27,538 nt of DNA from a virus (IMGVR_UViG_3300020167_000153:1-27538); one strand, 5' to 3'. Shown: positions 15,644 through 22,394, counted from the first letter of the stretch. Notes: generated by a model from the letters alone, not told the origin. Numbers and translations: made by a program.

Positions 15644-15772
15644 CGGAGAGTTCAGGCGCACAGACCCGCCGTTGAAACCATGACGACACTCGAACAATCC
15701 AAGCCTGCCGACGAAGCCCGCGACTCCGTGCTGCGAAGCGGGTCTGTGTCGTCCTGCAACGATTTGTTACAC
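15638..15772 (+). other. attC recombination site 3
   Basis: R'' GCCTAAC and a slightly degenerate R' GTTACAC flank an imperfect inverted repeat. The inner arms CACAGACCCGC and GCGGGTCTGTG are perfectly complementary over 11 bp. Further out, GTTCAGG and CCTGCAAC pair with mismatches. The methyltransferase frame passes through this site. Confidence 0.8.
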
Positions 15773-16324
15773 GGCAATTTCAAAACCGTCGTAGCTGATC
15801 CTCCTTGGACTTACACCTTCGAGACGAGAAAAACAGAAGTGGCGGGAACTGGCTGGCGAGGCGCACCGCAAAACCACTACTCAACAATGAAGTTCGATGA
15901 CATAGCGGCAATGCCAATCGGCGACATAGCTGCGCCGGATGCAACGCTCTGGCTGTGGGTGGTAAATCCGATGCTCGCCAAAGGCATCGAACTCGTGACG
16001 CGGTGGGGCTTCCAATATCGAAGCCTGCTCACATGGGCAAAGGTGACGAAAGACGGCAACCCGGCAATCGGCATGGGCTACTGGATGCGTGGCTCAACCG
16101 AACACCTGATGCTCGCCACTCGCGGCAAGGTGCAACCGAAAAGTAAAAGCCAACCGACGTGGTTCAAGGCTGGCGTTGGCGAACACTCCGCGAAACCTGA
16201 CCAATCCTATGCAATCATCGAAAAATTCAGTGACGGCCCATATCTGGAACTGTTCGCACGGCGCAAGCGTGACGGATGGACGACATGGGGTAATGAAACC
16301 AGCGGCGACCTGTTTGCCGTGTAA
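15680..16324 (+). CDS. Cassette 4: MT-A70 family adenine-N6 DNA methyltransferase
   Basis: A 214-residue protein if started at the ATG at 15680. The motif D40-P41-P42-W43 is the DPPW catalytic motif of N6-adenine methyltransferases of the MT-A70 group. NHYSTM, followed by LWLWVVNPML and later MRGSTEHLMLATRG and GPYLELFARR, matches the order of motifs in phage and plasmid MT-A70 enzymes. The role is methylation of adenine in DNA, probably protecting phage DNA from restriction. Oddly, the ATG is inside attC3: about the first 29 residues are encoded by the attC of the preceding cassette, and no ATG, GTG or TTG lies wholly inside the cassette before the catalytic core. A TTG straddling the cassette junction (15764) is the only late alternative. 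Confidence 0.8.
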   Translation: MTTLEQSKPADEARDSVLRSGSVSSCNDLLHGNFKTVVADPPWTYTFETRKTEVAGTGWRGAPQNHYSTMKFDDIAAMPIGDIAAPDATLWLWVVNPMLAKGIELVTRWGFQYRSLLTWAKVTKDGNPAIGMGYWMRGSTEHLMLATRGKVQPKSKSQPTWFKAGVGEHSAKPDQSYAIIEKFSDGPYLELFARRKRDGWTTWGNETSGDLFAV

Positions 16325-16411
16325 CGGTGCGGATCAGCGACCGGGCCACACGGGAGGCTCGGATTGCAAGTGAGGCGCGATGGCCCGGTTCGCTGCATCC
16401 GATTGTTAGGG
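16319..16411 (+). other. attC recombination site 4
   Basis: R'' GTGTAAC overlaps the methyltransferase stop; R' is GTTAGGG. The inner arms GCGACCGGGCCA and TGGCCCGGTTCGC pair fully with one unpaired T, in the same place as in attC2. Outer parts GGATCAGCG and CGCTGCATCC pair with a bulge. Confidence 0.85.
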
Positions 16412-16449
16412 CGCAGTTTCCGAGGCTCGAAAATAAGTGAAGAAATATC

Positions 16450-16483
16450 TTGCAACGTAAGCCGCTTACGATAGTCTGTATCC
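16450..16483 (+). promoter_or_regulatory. Leader of cassette 5 with short palindrome
   Basis: Unlike the other cassettes, this one has a 72-base leader before its first ATG. It contains the palindrome CGTAAG-CCG-CTTACG with TTGCAA just before it and GATAGT overlapping its end. This could be a promoter/operator for the HTH protein that follows. The -35/-10 spacing is short (14), so the promoter call is weak. Confidence 0.3.
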
Positions 16484-16657
16484 ATGAAAACGAACAACGA
16501 ACAATTCGAGATGGGACGCAGCCTCTGGATGGAATACGTGCGGGTCAACGGATACGCCTTCGCGCCGAAGCAAGACGGACTGCAAAAGCTGGCCCGCCTA
16601 CTGGACCTGAACGTGCCGTATCTCCGCAAAATGATAAACGCTTTCCTCGAAGCATGA
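16484..16657 (+). CDS. Cassette 5, gene 1: small HTH-like protein
   Basis: A 57-residue protein. The C-terminal half (GLQKLARLLDLNVPYLRKMI) has the length and hydrophobic spacing of a helix-turn-helix, with Leu-Asp-Leu at the turn. The ATG at 16484 is preceded by a palindromic leader. The stop overlaps the next gene's start (ATGA). A small DNA-binding protein followed by a basic partner, with its own leader, resembles the autoregulated pairs often found in integron cassettes, but no toxin is identified. Transcription factor or antitoxin-like roles are inference. Confidence 0.5.
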   Translation: MKTNNEQFEMGRSLWMEYVRVNGYAFAPKQDGLQKLARLLDLNVPYLRKMINAFLEA

Positions 16658-16812
16658 ATCCAGAAGCCCGAAAATACCTCGCCGAAATCGGTCGGCGAGG
16701 CGGACAGAAGAGCAAGCGTAAGCTCACAAAAGCGCAGGCGCGGGCAATGGTGCGCGCACGAACAGCTAAACGCGCCGCTCTGCGCCCTAACGGTGATTCG
16801 GCAACAAAGTGA
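16654..16812 (+). CDS. Cassette 5, gene 2: basic protein with AEIGRRGG motif
   Basis: A 52-residue, strongly basic protein beginning MNPEARKYLAEIGRRGGQKS. The Y-x-A-E-I-G-R-R-G stretch resembles the small KGG-like basic proteins found in phages and bacteria, and closely matches a segment of the phage early protein at 21982-22170. The C-terminus (RPNGDSATK) is encoded by the half attC site, so the natural end may have changed when the site was truncated. It overlaps the preceding gene as ATGA. Possible nucleic-acid binder; function unknown. Confidence 0.5.
   Translation: MNPEARKYLAEIGRRGGQKSKRKLTKAQARAMVRARTAKRAALRPNGDSATK
16784..16806 (+). other. Half attC site 5 (R'' side only)
   Basis: GCCCTAACGGTGATTCGGCA matches the R''-L'' half of the other sites (compare GCCTAACGGAGAGTTCAGGC). 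No R' box follows before intI; instead there are two copies of CATAAC just upstream of the intI start. The last attC seems to have been truncated when the array met intI. Confidence 0.5.
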
Positions 16813-16841
16813 AGCTATTTTTCACATAACAGTCGCATAAC

Positions 16842-17792
16842 ATGACCACCACCGAAGCCATTCAAAAGACCCGCGACGTGATCCGTCTGCGCCACTTGAG
16901 CCGCGCCACGGAGGAGAGTTACTGTGGGTGGATTGACCGCTTCGCTCGCTTTGTTTCGGAGCGATGCCAGACGGGCAAGCCTGAACATAAGATGGAGGCA
17001 TTCCTCACGCAACTGGCGCAACAGGAGGTTTCAGCGTCCACGCAGAACCAAGCCTTCTGCGCCCTGCTGTTCTTCTACCGCGAGGTGCTGAAGGTTGAAC
17101 TTGGCAAGGTGGACGCCCTCCGCGCGCAGCGGCCTGTCATGGTCCGCACTGCCCCGTCGGTCGAAGACGTTCGCGCCCTACTGCCCACCGTGCCGGACGT
17201 GGGCGGCTACCCGACCGGGTTGATCGTGCGGATGCTTTACGGGATGGGCCTGCGGGTGTCGGAGCCGCTGAACCTGCGGGTCAAAGACGTGCTCCTGTCC
17301 GAATCCCGGCTCATCATACGCGGGGCCAAGGGTGGCAAGGACCGCGTGGTGGCGCTGCCGTGCTCGCTGGTCGCTGAAATCAAGGCCCAACTCACCCACG
17401 CCCGCGCGGTCTGGGAGATGGACAAGGCCAACGGCCTGCCCGTGGCGCTGCCGGGGCTGCTGTCGAAGAAGTATCCGGCCTGGGCGTTCTCGTGGCAGTG
17501 GGCGTGGGTGTTTCCGGCGGCGCGGCCTTGCCGGCATCCGCGCACGGGCGAGACTGTCCGTTGGCGCTGTCTGGAGTGCAACGTGCAGCGCGCTGTCCGG
17601 CAGGCCGCGCGCCCGCTGGGCTTGTGCATCACCCCGCACCACCTCCGGCACGGCTACGCGACGCACTGCCTGAACCGGGGCGCGAACGTGAAGGCTCTCC
17701 AAGAAGCGCTTGGACATTCCAATGTTGAGACCACTATTGGCTACTGTCACGCGGAGGCGTGTAGCGTGCCGAGTCCGCTGGAGTCGATGTGA
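16842..17792 (+). CDS. intI: Integron integrase (IntI-type tyrosine recombinase)
   Basis: A 316-residue site-specific recombinase. The N-terminal SAM-like core-binding domain spans about 1-105. The catalytic residues are R138 (GLRVSEPL), K166 (GGKDR), H266 and R269 (HHLRHGYAT), H292 (GHSNVETT) and nucleophile Y301. Residues about 200-226 (LLSKKYP...WQWAWVFP) are the additional patch found in integron integrases and absent from XerC/D and ordinary phage integrases. The C-terminal SPLE also fits IntI proteins (SPLD). It folds bottom-strand attC hairpins and recombines them with attI or other attC sites. The gene is GC-rich like the phage genes, unlike the cassettes, and its stop overlaps the start of the next glycosyltransferase (GTGA). 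It appears intact. Confidence 0.92.
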   Translation: MTTTEAIQKTRDVIRLRHLSRATEESYCGWIDRFARFVSERCQTGKPEHKMEAFLTQLAQQEVSASTQNQAFCALLFFYREVLKVELGKVDALRAQRPVMVRTAPSVEDVRALLPTVPDVGGYPTGLIVRMLYGMGLRVSEPLNLRVKDVLLSESRLIIRGAKGGKDRVVALPCSLVAEIKAQLTHARAVWEMDKANGLPVALPGLLSKKYPAWAFSWQWAWVFPAARPCRHPRTGETVRWRCLECNVQRAVRQAARPLGLCITPHHLRHGYATHCLNRGANVKALQEALGHSNVETTIGYCHAEACSVPSPLESM

Positions 17793-18718
17793 CACTCTCG
17801 CTGCTCATCACGTCGCACAACGACAACGAGGAGTGCCGCCTCACCGTCGAGTCCGCGCGCCAGAATGCTGTCGGCGACGTGGAGATTGTTGTGCTGGATG
17901 ACGCTTCACCTGCCCCGCTCCCGACCCAGTCTGGCACCGTCCACTGCCGCACCTCGCTGCGCGCCGGGGTTGGCCCTGGCCGATACCTGGCCGCGTGCCG
18001 GGCGTCGGGTGACTGGCTCTTGATAGTGGATTCTCATTGCCGGTTCGAGCCGAATTGGGATGTCGCCGCTCTGGCCGTGGCGGCCAGCCGTTCCGAGCGC
18101 GTCATCTGGAATTTCCAGTGTGTCGGACTGGCCCCGGGCGACATGGACATGAGCAAGCCCCACGGGCACTACCACGGATCGAACATACTCTTCACCGGCC
18201 CCGACCCGAACCGACCCGCGACATGGCAGGTGCTCGAAGGCAAGTGGCAGCCGGACCAAGGCGATGACGTTCCCGTGGGTGGATTGATGGGTGCCTGCTA
18301 CATGGTCCAGCGGGATTGGTTCTTCCAGATGGGCGCACTCAAGATGTTGCGCTACTGGGGGAGCGACGAACCCGACCTAGCCTTGCGCTCGTGGCTGTGT
18401 GGCGGCGAGTGCCGGTTCACCAAGGCGGTGCGCGTGGGGCACCAGTTCCGGCAGGTGGCCCATCATCGCAACCCGACGGGCGCGATGGTCTTCAACAAGA
18501 TGCTGGTGGCCCTGGTCTGCCTGCCCCAGTTGGCAGCGGAACGGCTCATCGCGGACCTGCCCAAGCAGTATCGGCTGGCCGGCGACATCGCCGTGGCGCA
18601 CAAGTGGATTGCCGAGGTGCGGCCAGTCGTCGAGTGCGAGCGGGCGTTCCTGCTGGCGCAGCAGGCCATGAGCTTTGAGGCGTATTGCGAACGGTTTGCG
18701 GTGGCGCGGTTCTGGTAG
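17789..18718 (+). CDS. Polypeptide GalNAc-transferase-like glycosyltransferase (GT27-type motifs)
   Basis: A 309-residue GT-A enzyme. D81-S82-H83 (LIVDSHCRFEPNW) is the D-x-H metal motif of GT27 enzymes, in place of the usual DxD. GGLMGACYMVQRDWFFQMG then W190-G191-S-D193...R200-x-W-x-C-G-G follows the family segment GGL...W-G-G-E...R-x-W-x-C-G-G; the catalytic-loop Glu position is Asp here. V216-G217-H218-x-F-R221 matches VGHxFR, which supplies the third metal ligand and the loop Arg. The D-to-H spacing (H83 to H218, 135) is near that of human GalNAc-T2. There is no lectin domain, signal peptide or membrane segment. Known GT27 enzymes transfer GalNAc to Ser/Thr; here the sugar is unknown. 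It overlaps intI and lies just before Ser/Thr-tailed virion genes. Confidence 0.8.
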   Translation: MTLSLLITSHNDNEECRLTVESARQNAVGDVEIVVLDDASPAPLPTQSGTVHCRTSLRAGVGPGRYLAACRASGDWLLIVDSHCRFEPNWDVAALAVAASRSERVIWNFQCVGLAPGDMDMSKPHGHYHGSNILFTGPDPNRPATWQVLEGKWQPDQGDDVPVGGLMGACYMVQRDWFFQMGALKMLRYWGSDEPDLALRSWLCGGECRFTKAVRVGHQFRQVAHHRNPTGAMVFNKMLVALVCLPQLAAERLIADLPKQYRLAGDIAVAHKWIAEVRPVVECERAFLLAQQAMSFEAYCERFAVARFW

Positions 18719-18775
18719 GGTGGGGAAAACCTGAGTGATGGAACTCCCGGCCCTGTTCCACTTGCAACCCTGAAC

Positions 18776-18789
18776 CTTTATCGGTAACG
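18776..18789 (+). promoter_or_regulatory. Upstream motif CTTTATCGGTAAC (copy 3)
   Basis: The motif CTTTATCGGTAACG lies seven bases before the GTG of the first tail gene, close to copies before the head operon and before the AT-hook gene. If TATCGG acts as a -10, the leader would be only a few bases long. TTGCAACCC, also part of the leader of copy 1, lies just upstream. Confidence 0.4.
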
Positions 18790-18796
18790 TCCCGGA

Positions 18797-19045
18797 GTGC
18801 CGATTCCGCTCCCGTCTGAGTTTTACGCGGTTGTTCCAGACAACTGCACGAGCGCGGCTTGCAACCCTTCCTGCGCCGAGGTGCGCGCAGCGTTGCTGGA
18901 CTTCCCGTCGGTCATGTTCCGCTTCGTGAGCGGTTGGTCCAACAATGCGGGCGGCATGGGGCAGGATTTGAAGGACCAGATTTGCGCGCTGCCCTGCAAC
19001 GGGGGCGGGGGCGGTTCGACTTCATCCTCATCTTCCGACGCTTGA
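18797..19045 (+). CDS. Small virion-region protein with Gly/Ser-rich C-terminus
   Basis: An 82-residue protein starting at GTG. Residues 1-68 form a compact Cys-containing domain (PLPSEFYAVVPDNCTSAAC; later LKDQICALPCNGG). It is paralogous to the N-terminus of the next protein: both start M-x-x-P-x-P-S-x-F and end the domain in C-x-x-x/x-x-x-C before a Gly linker. The C-terminus is GGGGGSTSSSSSDA. A domain-sharing pair with and without a fibre suggests a virion anchor or adaptor. The Ser run next to a GT27-like enzyme makes it a candidate glycosylation acceptor. The role is inferred from neighbours. Confidence 0.6.
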   Translation: MPIPLPSEFYAVVPDNCTSAACNPSCAEVRAALLDFPSVMFRFVSGWSNNAGGMGQDLKDQICALPCNGGGGGSTSSSSSDA

Positions 19046-19048
19046 CCT

Positions 19049-19831
19049 ATGGCGAGACCTACCCCATCCCAATTCGAGCAACTGATTCCCGACCCGAACG
19101 CTCCGGTCTGCGACCAGTTCAGCAACTACTTCCAAGCAACAGTGCTGATGAAGGACTGGGTGCGCTGGCACTACAACGACGACGGCTCGATGACGGACGA
19201 GTTCGTGGACCTGGTTTGCAACACGGGCTGCGGCGGGAGCGGCAGCACCACGAGCACCACGACGAACGGCGGAGGCGGACACGGATCGGTTAGCTTCACC
19301 TCGGCGGGGAATTACAACTGGACGGTGCCGGCGGGGGTGACTTCCATTGACGTGATCGTGGTGGGTGGCGGCGGCGGCGGCGGTGGTAACGCCGCGTTCT
19401 CAACGCCGCCGCAAGTTGCTTCGGGTGGTGGCAGTGGCGAGATGCGCGCTGGCACCATCGCGGTCACTCCAGGTGGCATAGTGGTCCTGACGGTCGGCTC
19501 CGGCGGTGGGCAGAACGGCATCGGAATCGGTTCCGCTGGCAGCGCGTCCTTGCTGGCCTTCGACGCGACCAACTATCAAGCCAATGGGGGTGGCGGCGGG
19601 ACGCCGGGGCGGTGTGGCAGCGTCACCCCCATTGCGGGCGGCAGCGCCGGCTCTGGTGGTTCCGGTGGCACCGGCACCAACGGAAACGCGGGCGGCAACG
19701 CCACGGACACGCCCTGCACGAACGGCATCGGCGGGGCTTCAGTCGGACTGACTGCTGGTGCCGGGTCGGCGGGAAACACTGGCAACAATTCTCATCCCGG
19801 CTCGACTGGTGCGGTCCGCATCACCTGGTAA
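19049..19831 (+). CDS. Gly-rich tail fibre-like protein
   Basis: A 260-residue protein. Residues 1-65 are the same anchor-like domain as the preceding protein. A Ser/Thr linker follows (GSTTSTTTNGG). From about residue 80, SFTSAGNYNWTVPAGVTSID leads into VIVVGGGGGGGG and then repeated Gly/Ala/Asn/Ser segments up to a closing AVRITW strand. This NWTVPAGVTSIDV plus Gly-rich repeat layout is well known in phage tail fibre and receptor-binding tips, where polyglycine-II-like folds can expose host-binding loops. A surface or host-recognition role is likely. It starts four bases after the previous stop. Confidence 0.7.
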   Translation: MARPTPSQFEQLIPDPNAPVCDQFSNYFQATVLMKDWVRWHYNDDGSMTDEFVDLVCNTGCGGSGSTTSTTTNGGGGHGSVSFTSAGNYNWTVPAGVTSIDVIVVGGGGGGGGNAAFSTPPQVASGGGSGEMRAGTIAVTPGGIVVLTVGSGGGQNGIGIGSAGSASLLAFDATNYQANGGGGGTPGRCGSVTPIAGGSAGSGGSGGTGTNGNAGGNATDTPCTNGIGGASVGLTAGAGSAGNTGNNSHPGSTGAVRITW

Positions 19832-19836
19832 CACTC

Positions 19837-21810
19837 GTGCCCGACCCGTTCAAAACCCTCACGCTCAAGCCGCTGCTGACCGCGCTGGACACGCGCAGCG
19901 CGATTGTCGACGTGCCTACAGGCAGCTTCCGCATGAAGCTGAACCTCATGGTCACGGAGGACCGCAAGCTCTGCCGGCGGCCCGGCCATCGCCGCCTCAT
20001 GGCCGACGCCGCGCTGCCAAACTCCGACTGGCACGACCAAGGCGACTGCTCCACGTCGTCGCCCCTCCGCGAGCCAGCCTACCTCTTGCGCGAGACGACC
20101 GACGCCTACGGCACGCGCCGCCTCGTCGCTGGCAAACGGGACCAGTTGGTCGTGCTCAACACCAACCTCGGCACATGGACGCCGCTCATGCAGGGCGGCA
20201 TCTTCGGGGGCATTGCCACGAGCGCGGCTCGCTGGCAAATGGTCACGCTCGGGAACTACGCCGTCTTCACCAACGACTTCGACGCCCCGGTTTACTGCCG
20301 GCTGGGCGCGCAACCGTCCATCTGTGGCGAGACGCTGGTGCAACAGGTGCCCGACCTCCGCGACATCATCAAGCTGTCACAGGCCGGCGTCGCCGCCACG
20401 TTTAACGGCACGGTCTTCCTCATGGATACCGTCGAGGATGGGGCGCGCTGCCCCTCTCGCGTCCGGTGGTCCGCGCTCAACTCGGTGCTCCTGTGGACCG
20501 CCACGCTGGACGCTGCCGGGATTCCCTCCAACATCTCCGGCTACCAGGATTTGCCCTACGGCGAGAAGGTCATCGCCGCCAAGGAATTGGCCGGCAACCT
20601 CTACATCTTCACCGAGACGAGCATCTGGCGCTGCTACGTGGCCGGCGGCACGGGCATCTACGGGTTCACCCTGCTCTACTCCGAGCCGCGCAACCGAGCT
20701 GCGTGTCTGACCTATCCAAACACGCTCGTCTCCACGGGCGACAACCTGTTTTACTTCGGGTCGGACGGCATCTACCGCTTCAACGCCTACCAACCCGCGC
20801 CCGTCCGCGACGAGTGGCTGCACCGGGCCAACGGTTTGATGTTCACCGATCTGGACCCGGCCTGCTGCGATGGGCCAGTGGGCGAAGTCTATCCCGACCA
20901 CGCTGAGATTTGGTGGAGCTACGCCCTGCCCGGCGACGGGTGCGCCAACGCGCGGACCTTCGTGGCGAACTACCAGTCGAACACCGCCGACTACGTGGAT
21001 CACGGCTACTCCGCCTTCGCCAACTACCGGCCCGACACGCGCCAGACGCTCGACGAATGGCTGGACCAGTATTGCACGAGCGACTTCGCCGGGATGTGCG
21101 CGCTCCTTGGCAACGCGGTGCCCGACGACTTCTGCAACGAGTGCAACACCAGCCAGCTCTTCGTCGGGGCCAGCACGGAAGACCTGTGTGTCAAGGAAAT
21201 CGGCGGGGCTTACTCACGCGAGCGCTGCACCAATGCCGCCACCGGCCACGGCGCGACTGGCATTGGCGGGGTGTATGTGCCGTTCACGGGGGCGTATGCG
21301 CTCGATGGTTACTTCTCCCTGATGCGCGGGCTGTTCCCGCTGGGCTACTTCGACGGGGAGAAGGTCGTGCGACGATTCCTCGTGGACAATTCGGCTGGGT
21401 TCCAGCTCGAAACGGTCCCGGATTTCCGCCTCCGTCTCGGCACCAGCTACAAAGCCCTCGACCCCAACCCGGCGGGCAATCCGTTCGCGTTCGGCTACGC
21501 CTTCGACAACGACTTTGCCGCCAGTGTCGAGCCGTTCTTCACCGTGGATGGCAACGCCTGCCAAGTGGTGTGGATTCAGGCGGGGGATGACTTGCCGGTG
21601 GATTGCTTCGACACCGCGGACGCCCAGCAGCACGCCAACGACTTCACCAGGGACGGCGGACCCGCTACGGAGTGGGCGACGTTTGCCCAGGGTCGGTTCC
21701 TCAACTTCGAGCTGGTCGTCGTGGGCAAGGACGCCAGCGGCTCCGTGGTGCCCCCGACTGGGGGAGCGGTTTGCTTTAGCCGGATCGAGGTAGAGGCGCG
21801 CGTCGTGTAG
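19837..21810 (+). CDS. Tail nozzle-like protein (T7 gp12/P22 gp10-type, beta-propeller)
   Basis: A 657-residue protein from the GTG at 19837, six bases after the previous stop; upstream codons run through the Gly-rich gene and are rejected. It is dominated by short beta-strands with repeated W/Y-x-x-L-x-x patterns: VRWSALNSVLLW, NLYIFTETSIWRCY, then SEPRNRAACLTYPNTLVSTG and NLFYFGSDGIYRFN. This blade-like pattern is typical of the propeller in podovirus tail nozzle or tail-needle-hub proteins. It carries several Cys pairs (CCDGP, FCNECN). The nozzle would close the tail and guide DNA exit. Assignment is by fold pattern and position as the last virion gene. Confidence 0.55.
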   Translation: MPDPFKTLTLKPLLTALDTRSAIVDVPTGSFRMKLNLMVTEDRKLCRRPGHRRLMADAALPNSDWHDQGDCSTSSPLREPAYLLRETTDAYGTRRLVAGKRDQLVVLNTNLGTWTPLMQGGIFGGIATSAARWQMVTLGNYAVFTNDFDAPVYCRLGAQPSICGETLVQQVPDLRDIIKLSQAGVAATFNGTVFLMDTVEDGARCPSRVRWSALNSVLLWTATLDAAGIPSNISGYQDLPYGEKVIAAKELAGNLYIFTETSIWRCYVAGGTGIYGFTLLYSEPRNRAACLTYPNTLVSTGDNLFYFGSDGIYRFNAYQPAPVRDEWLHRANGLMFTDLDPACCDGPVGEVYPDHAEIWWSYALPGDGCANARTFVANYQSNTADYVDHGYSAFANYRPDTRQTLDEWLDQYCTSDFAGMCALLGNAVPDDFCNECNTSQLFVGASTEDLCVKEIGGAYSRERCTNAATGHGATGIGGVYVPFTGAYALDGYFSLMRGLFPLGYFDGEKVVRRFLVDNSAGFQLETVPDFRLRLGTSYKALDPNPAGNPFAFGYAFDNDFAASVEPFFTVDGNACQVVWIQAGDDLPVDCFDTADAQQHANDFTRDGGPATEWATFAQGRFLNFELVVVGKDASGSVVPPTGGAVCFSRIEVEARVV

Positions 21811-21985
21811 TGGCGTGCTGGCCTTCCACGGACACGCGCAGGGATCGCCACCGCTCATGTCTTCGCCACCACGGGCACCGCCTCGGTTCCGAGTCCTGCA
21901 TTACAAGGGTGCGCCATGCGGCAAGCTCGCGCCGGTAAAGAAACCGCCACAGTTTCGCCAGCCGTCCAGTGTCCCGCATCTTCAT
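21776..21985 (-). CDS. Small Arg/Trp-rich hypothetical protein, last gene of the minus operon
   Basis: A 69-residue protein very rich in Arg and Trp (LWRFLYRRELAAWRTL; CPWWRRHERWRS). Its ATG overlaps the stop of the preceding gene as ATGA, the same coupling as the rest of this operon, which is the main support for it. Its 3' end overlaps the end of the nozzle gene on the other strand by 35 bases, so part of it could be fortuitous. No family recognised. Confidence 0.4.
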   Translation of the reverse strand: MKMRDTGRLAKLWRFLYRRELAAWRTLVMQDSEPRRCPWWRRHERWRSLRVSVEGQHATTRRAPLPRSG

Positions 21986-22170
21986 GGCGTTGGTGGAGTT
22001 GCGGGGTTTGGGGCAGTCCGCCCCAACTTGCGCGCCGCGGCTCCCCGCCGGCCAATCTCCGCGTAGTGCGCGCTGTCACCGCGAGTTTTTTTCTCGCCCC
22101 GTCCCGACTTTCCGCCGGTCGAGCCGATGCGTTTGAGGTAGGCGTTGACGGTCTCGGCTGGGGTGTTCAC
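21982..22170 (-). CDS. Small basic protein with YAEIGRRG motif
   Basis: A 62-residue basic protein: NTPAETVNAYLKRIGSTGGK, then a Lys/Arg-rich stretch, then SAHYAEIGRRGAAARKLGR. Y-A-E-I-G-R-R-G and the earlier RIGSTGGK look like two copies of the same small motif. The same Y-x-A-E-I-G-R-R-G-G occurs in the protein of integron cassette 5. GTG start overlaps the previous stop. Possible nucleic-acid-binding role. Confidence 0.55.
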   Translation of the reverse strand: MNTPAETVNAYLKRIGSTGGKSGRGEKKTRGDSAHYAEIGRRGAAARKLGRTAPNPATPPTP

Positions 22171-22394
22171 TTGGCCCCCTCGCTTTCATCCTGCCGCACC
22201 GCCTCGGCCAGCCTGGCAATGTCGCGCTTCAGGTCCGCCGCCCGCCCAATCAGGGCCAGCACGGCGTCACCAAGGACCGCCCCCGTCCCGACATTGGCGT
22301 CCCGCAAGGCTTGCGTGGTCTGGCCGGCACGGTTCGCCGCTTCGTTCAGTTTTTCCAGTGTTGTGCTCATAGTTTTCTCGTTTTTGACCGTCAT
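22167..22394 (-). CDS. Small helical hypothetical protein
   Basis: A 75-residue protein from the ATG overlapping the previous stop (ATGA); an internal ATG would give a 67-residue form beginning MSTTLEKLNEAANRAGQTTQ. It is almost all predicted helix with regular hydrophobic spacing (LKRDIARLAEAVRQ), suggesting a coiled-coil oligomer. Not recognised. Confidence 0.5.
   Translation of the reverse strand: MTVKNEKTMSTTLEKLNEAANRAGQTTQALRDANVGTGAVLGDAVLALIGRAADLKRDIARLAEAVRQDESEGAK

Noticed and set aside
15296-16411. attC inverted repeats read as terminators or as CRISPR repeats
   Set aside because: No T-run follows the stems; the stems differ in sequence between sites, are irregularly spaced and are bounded by R''/R' boxes. 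No CRISPR-like identical direct repeats are present.
16842-17792. Tyrosine recombinase as an ordinary phage integrase or XerC/D
   Set aside because: It carries the insertion specific to integron integrases (YP...WQWAWVFP) and lies beside attC sites.
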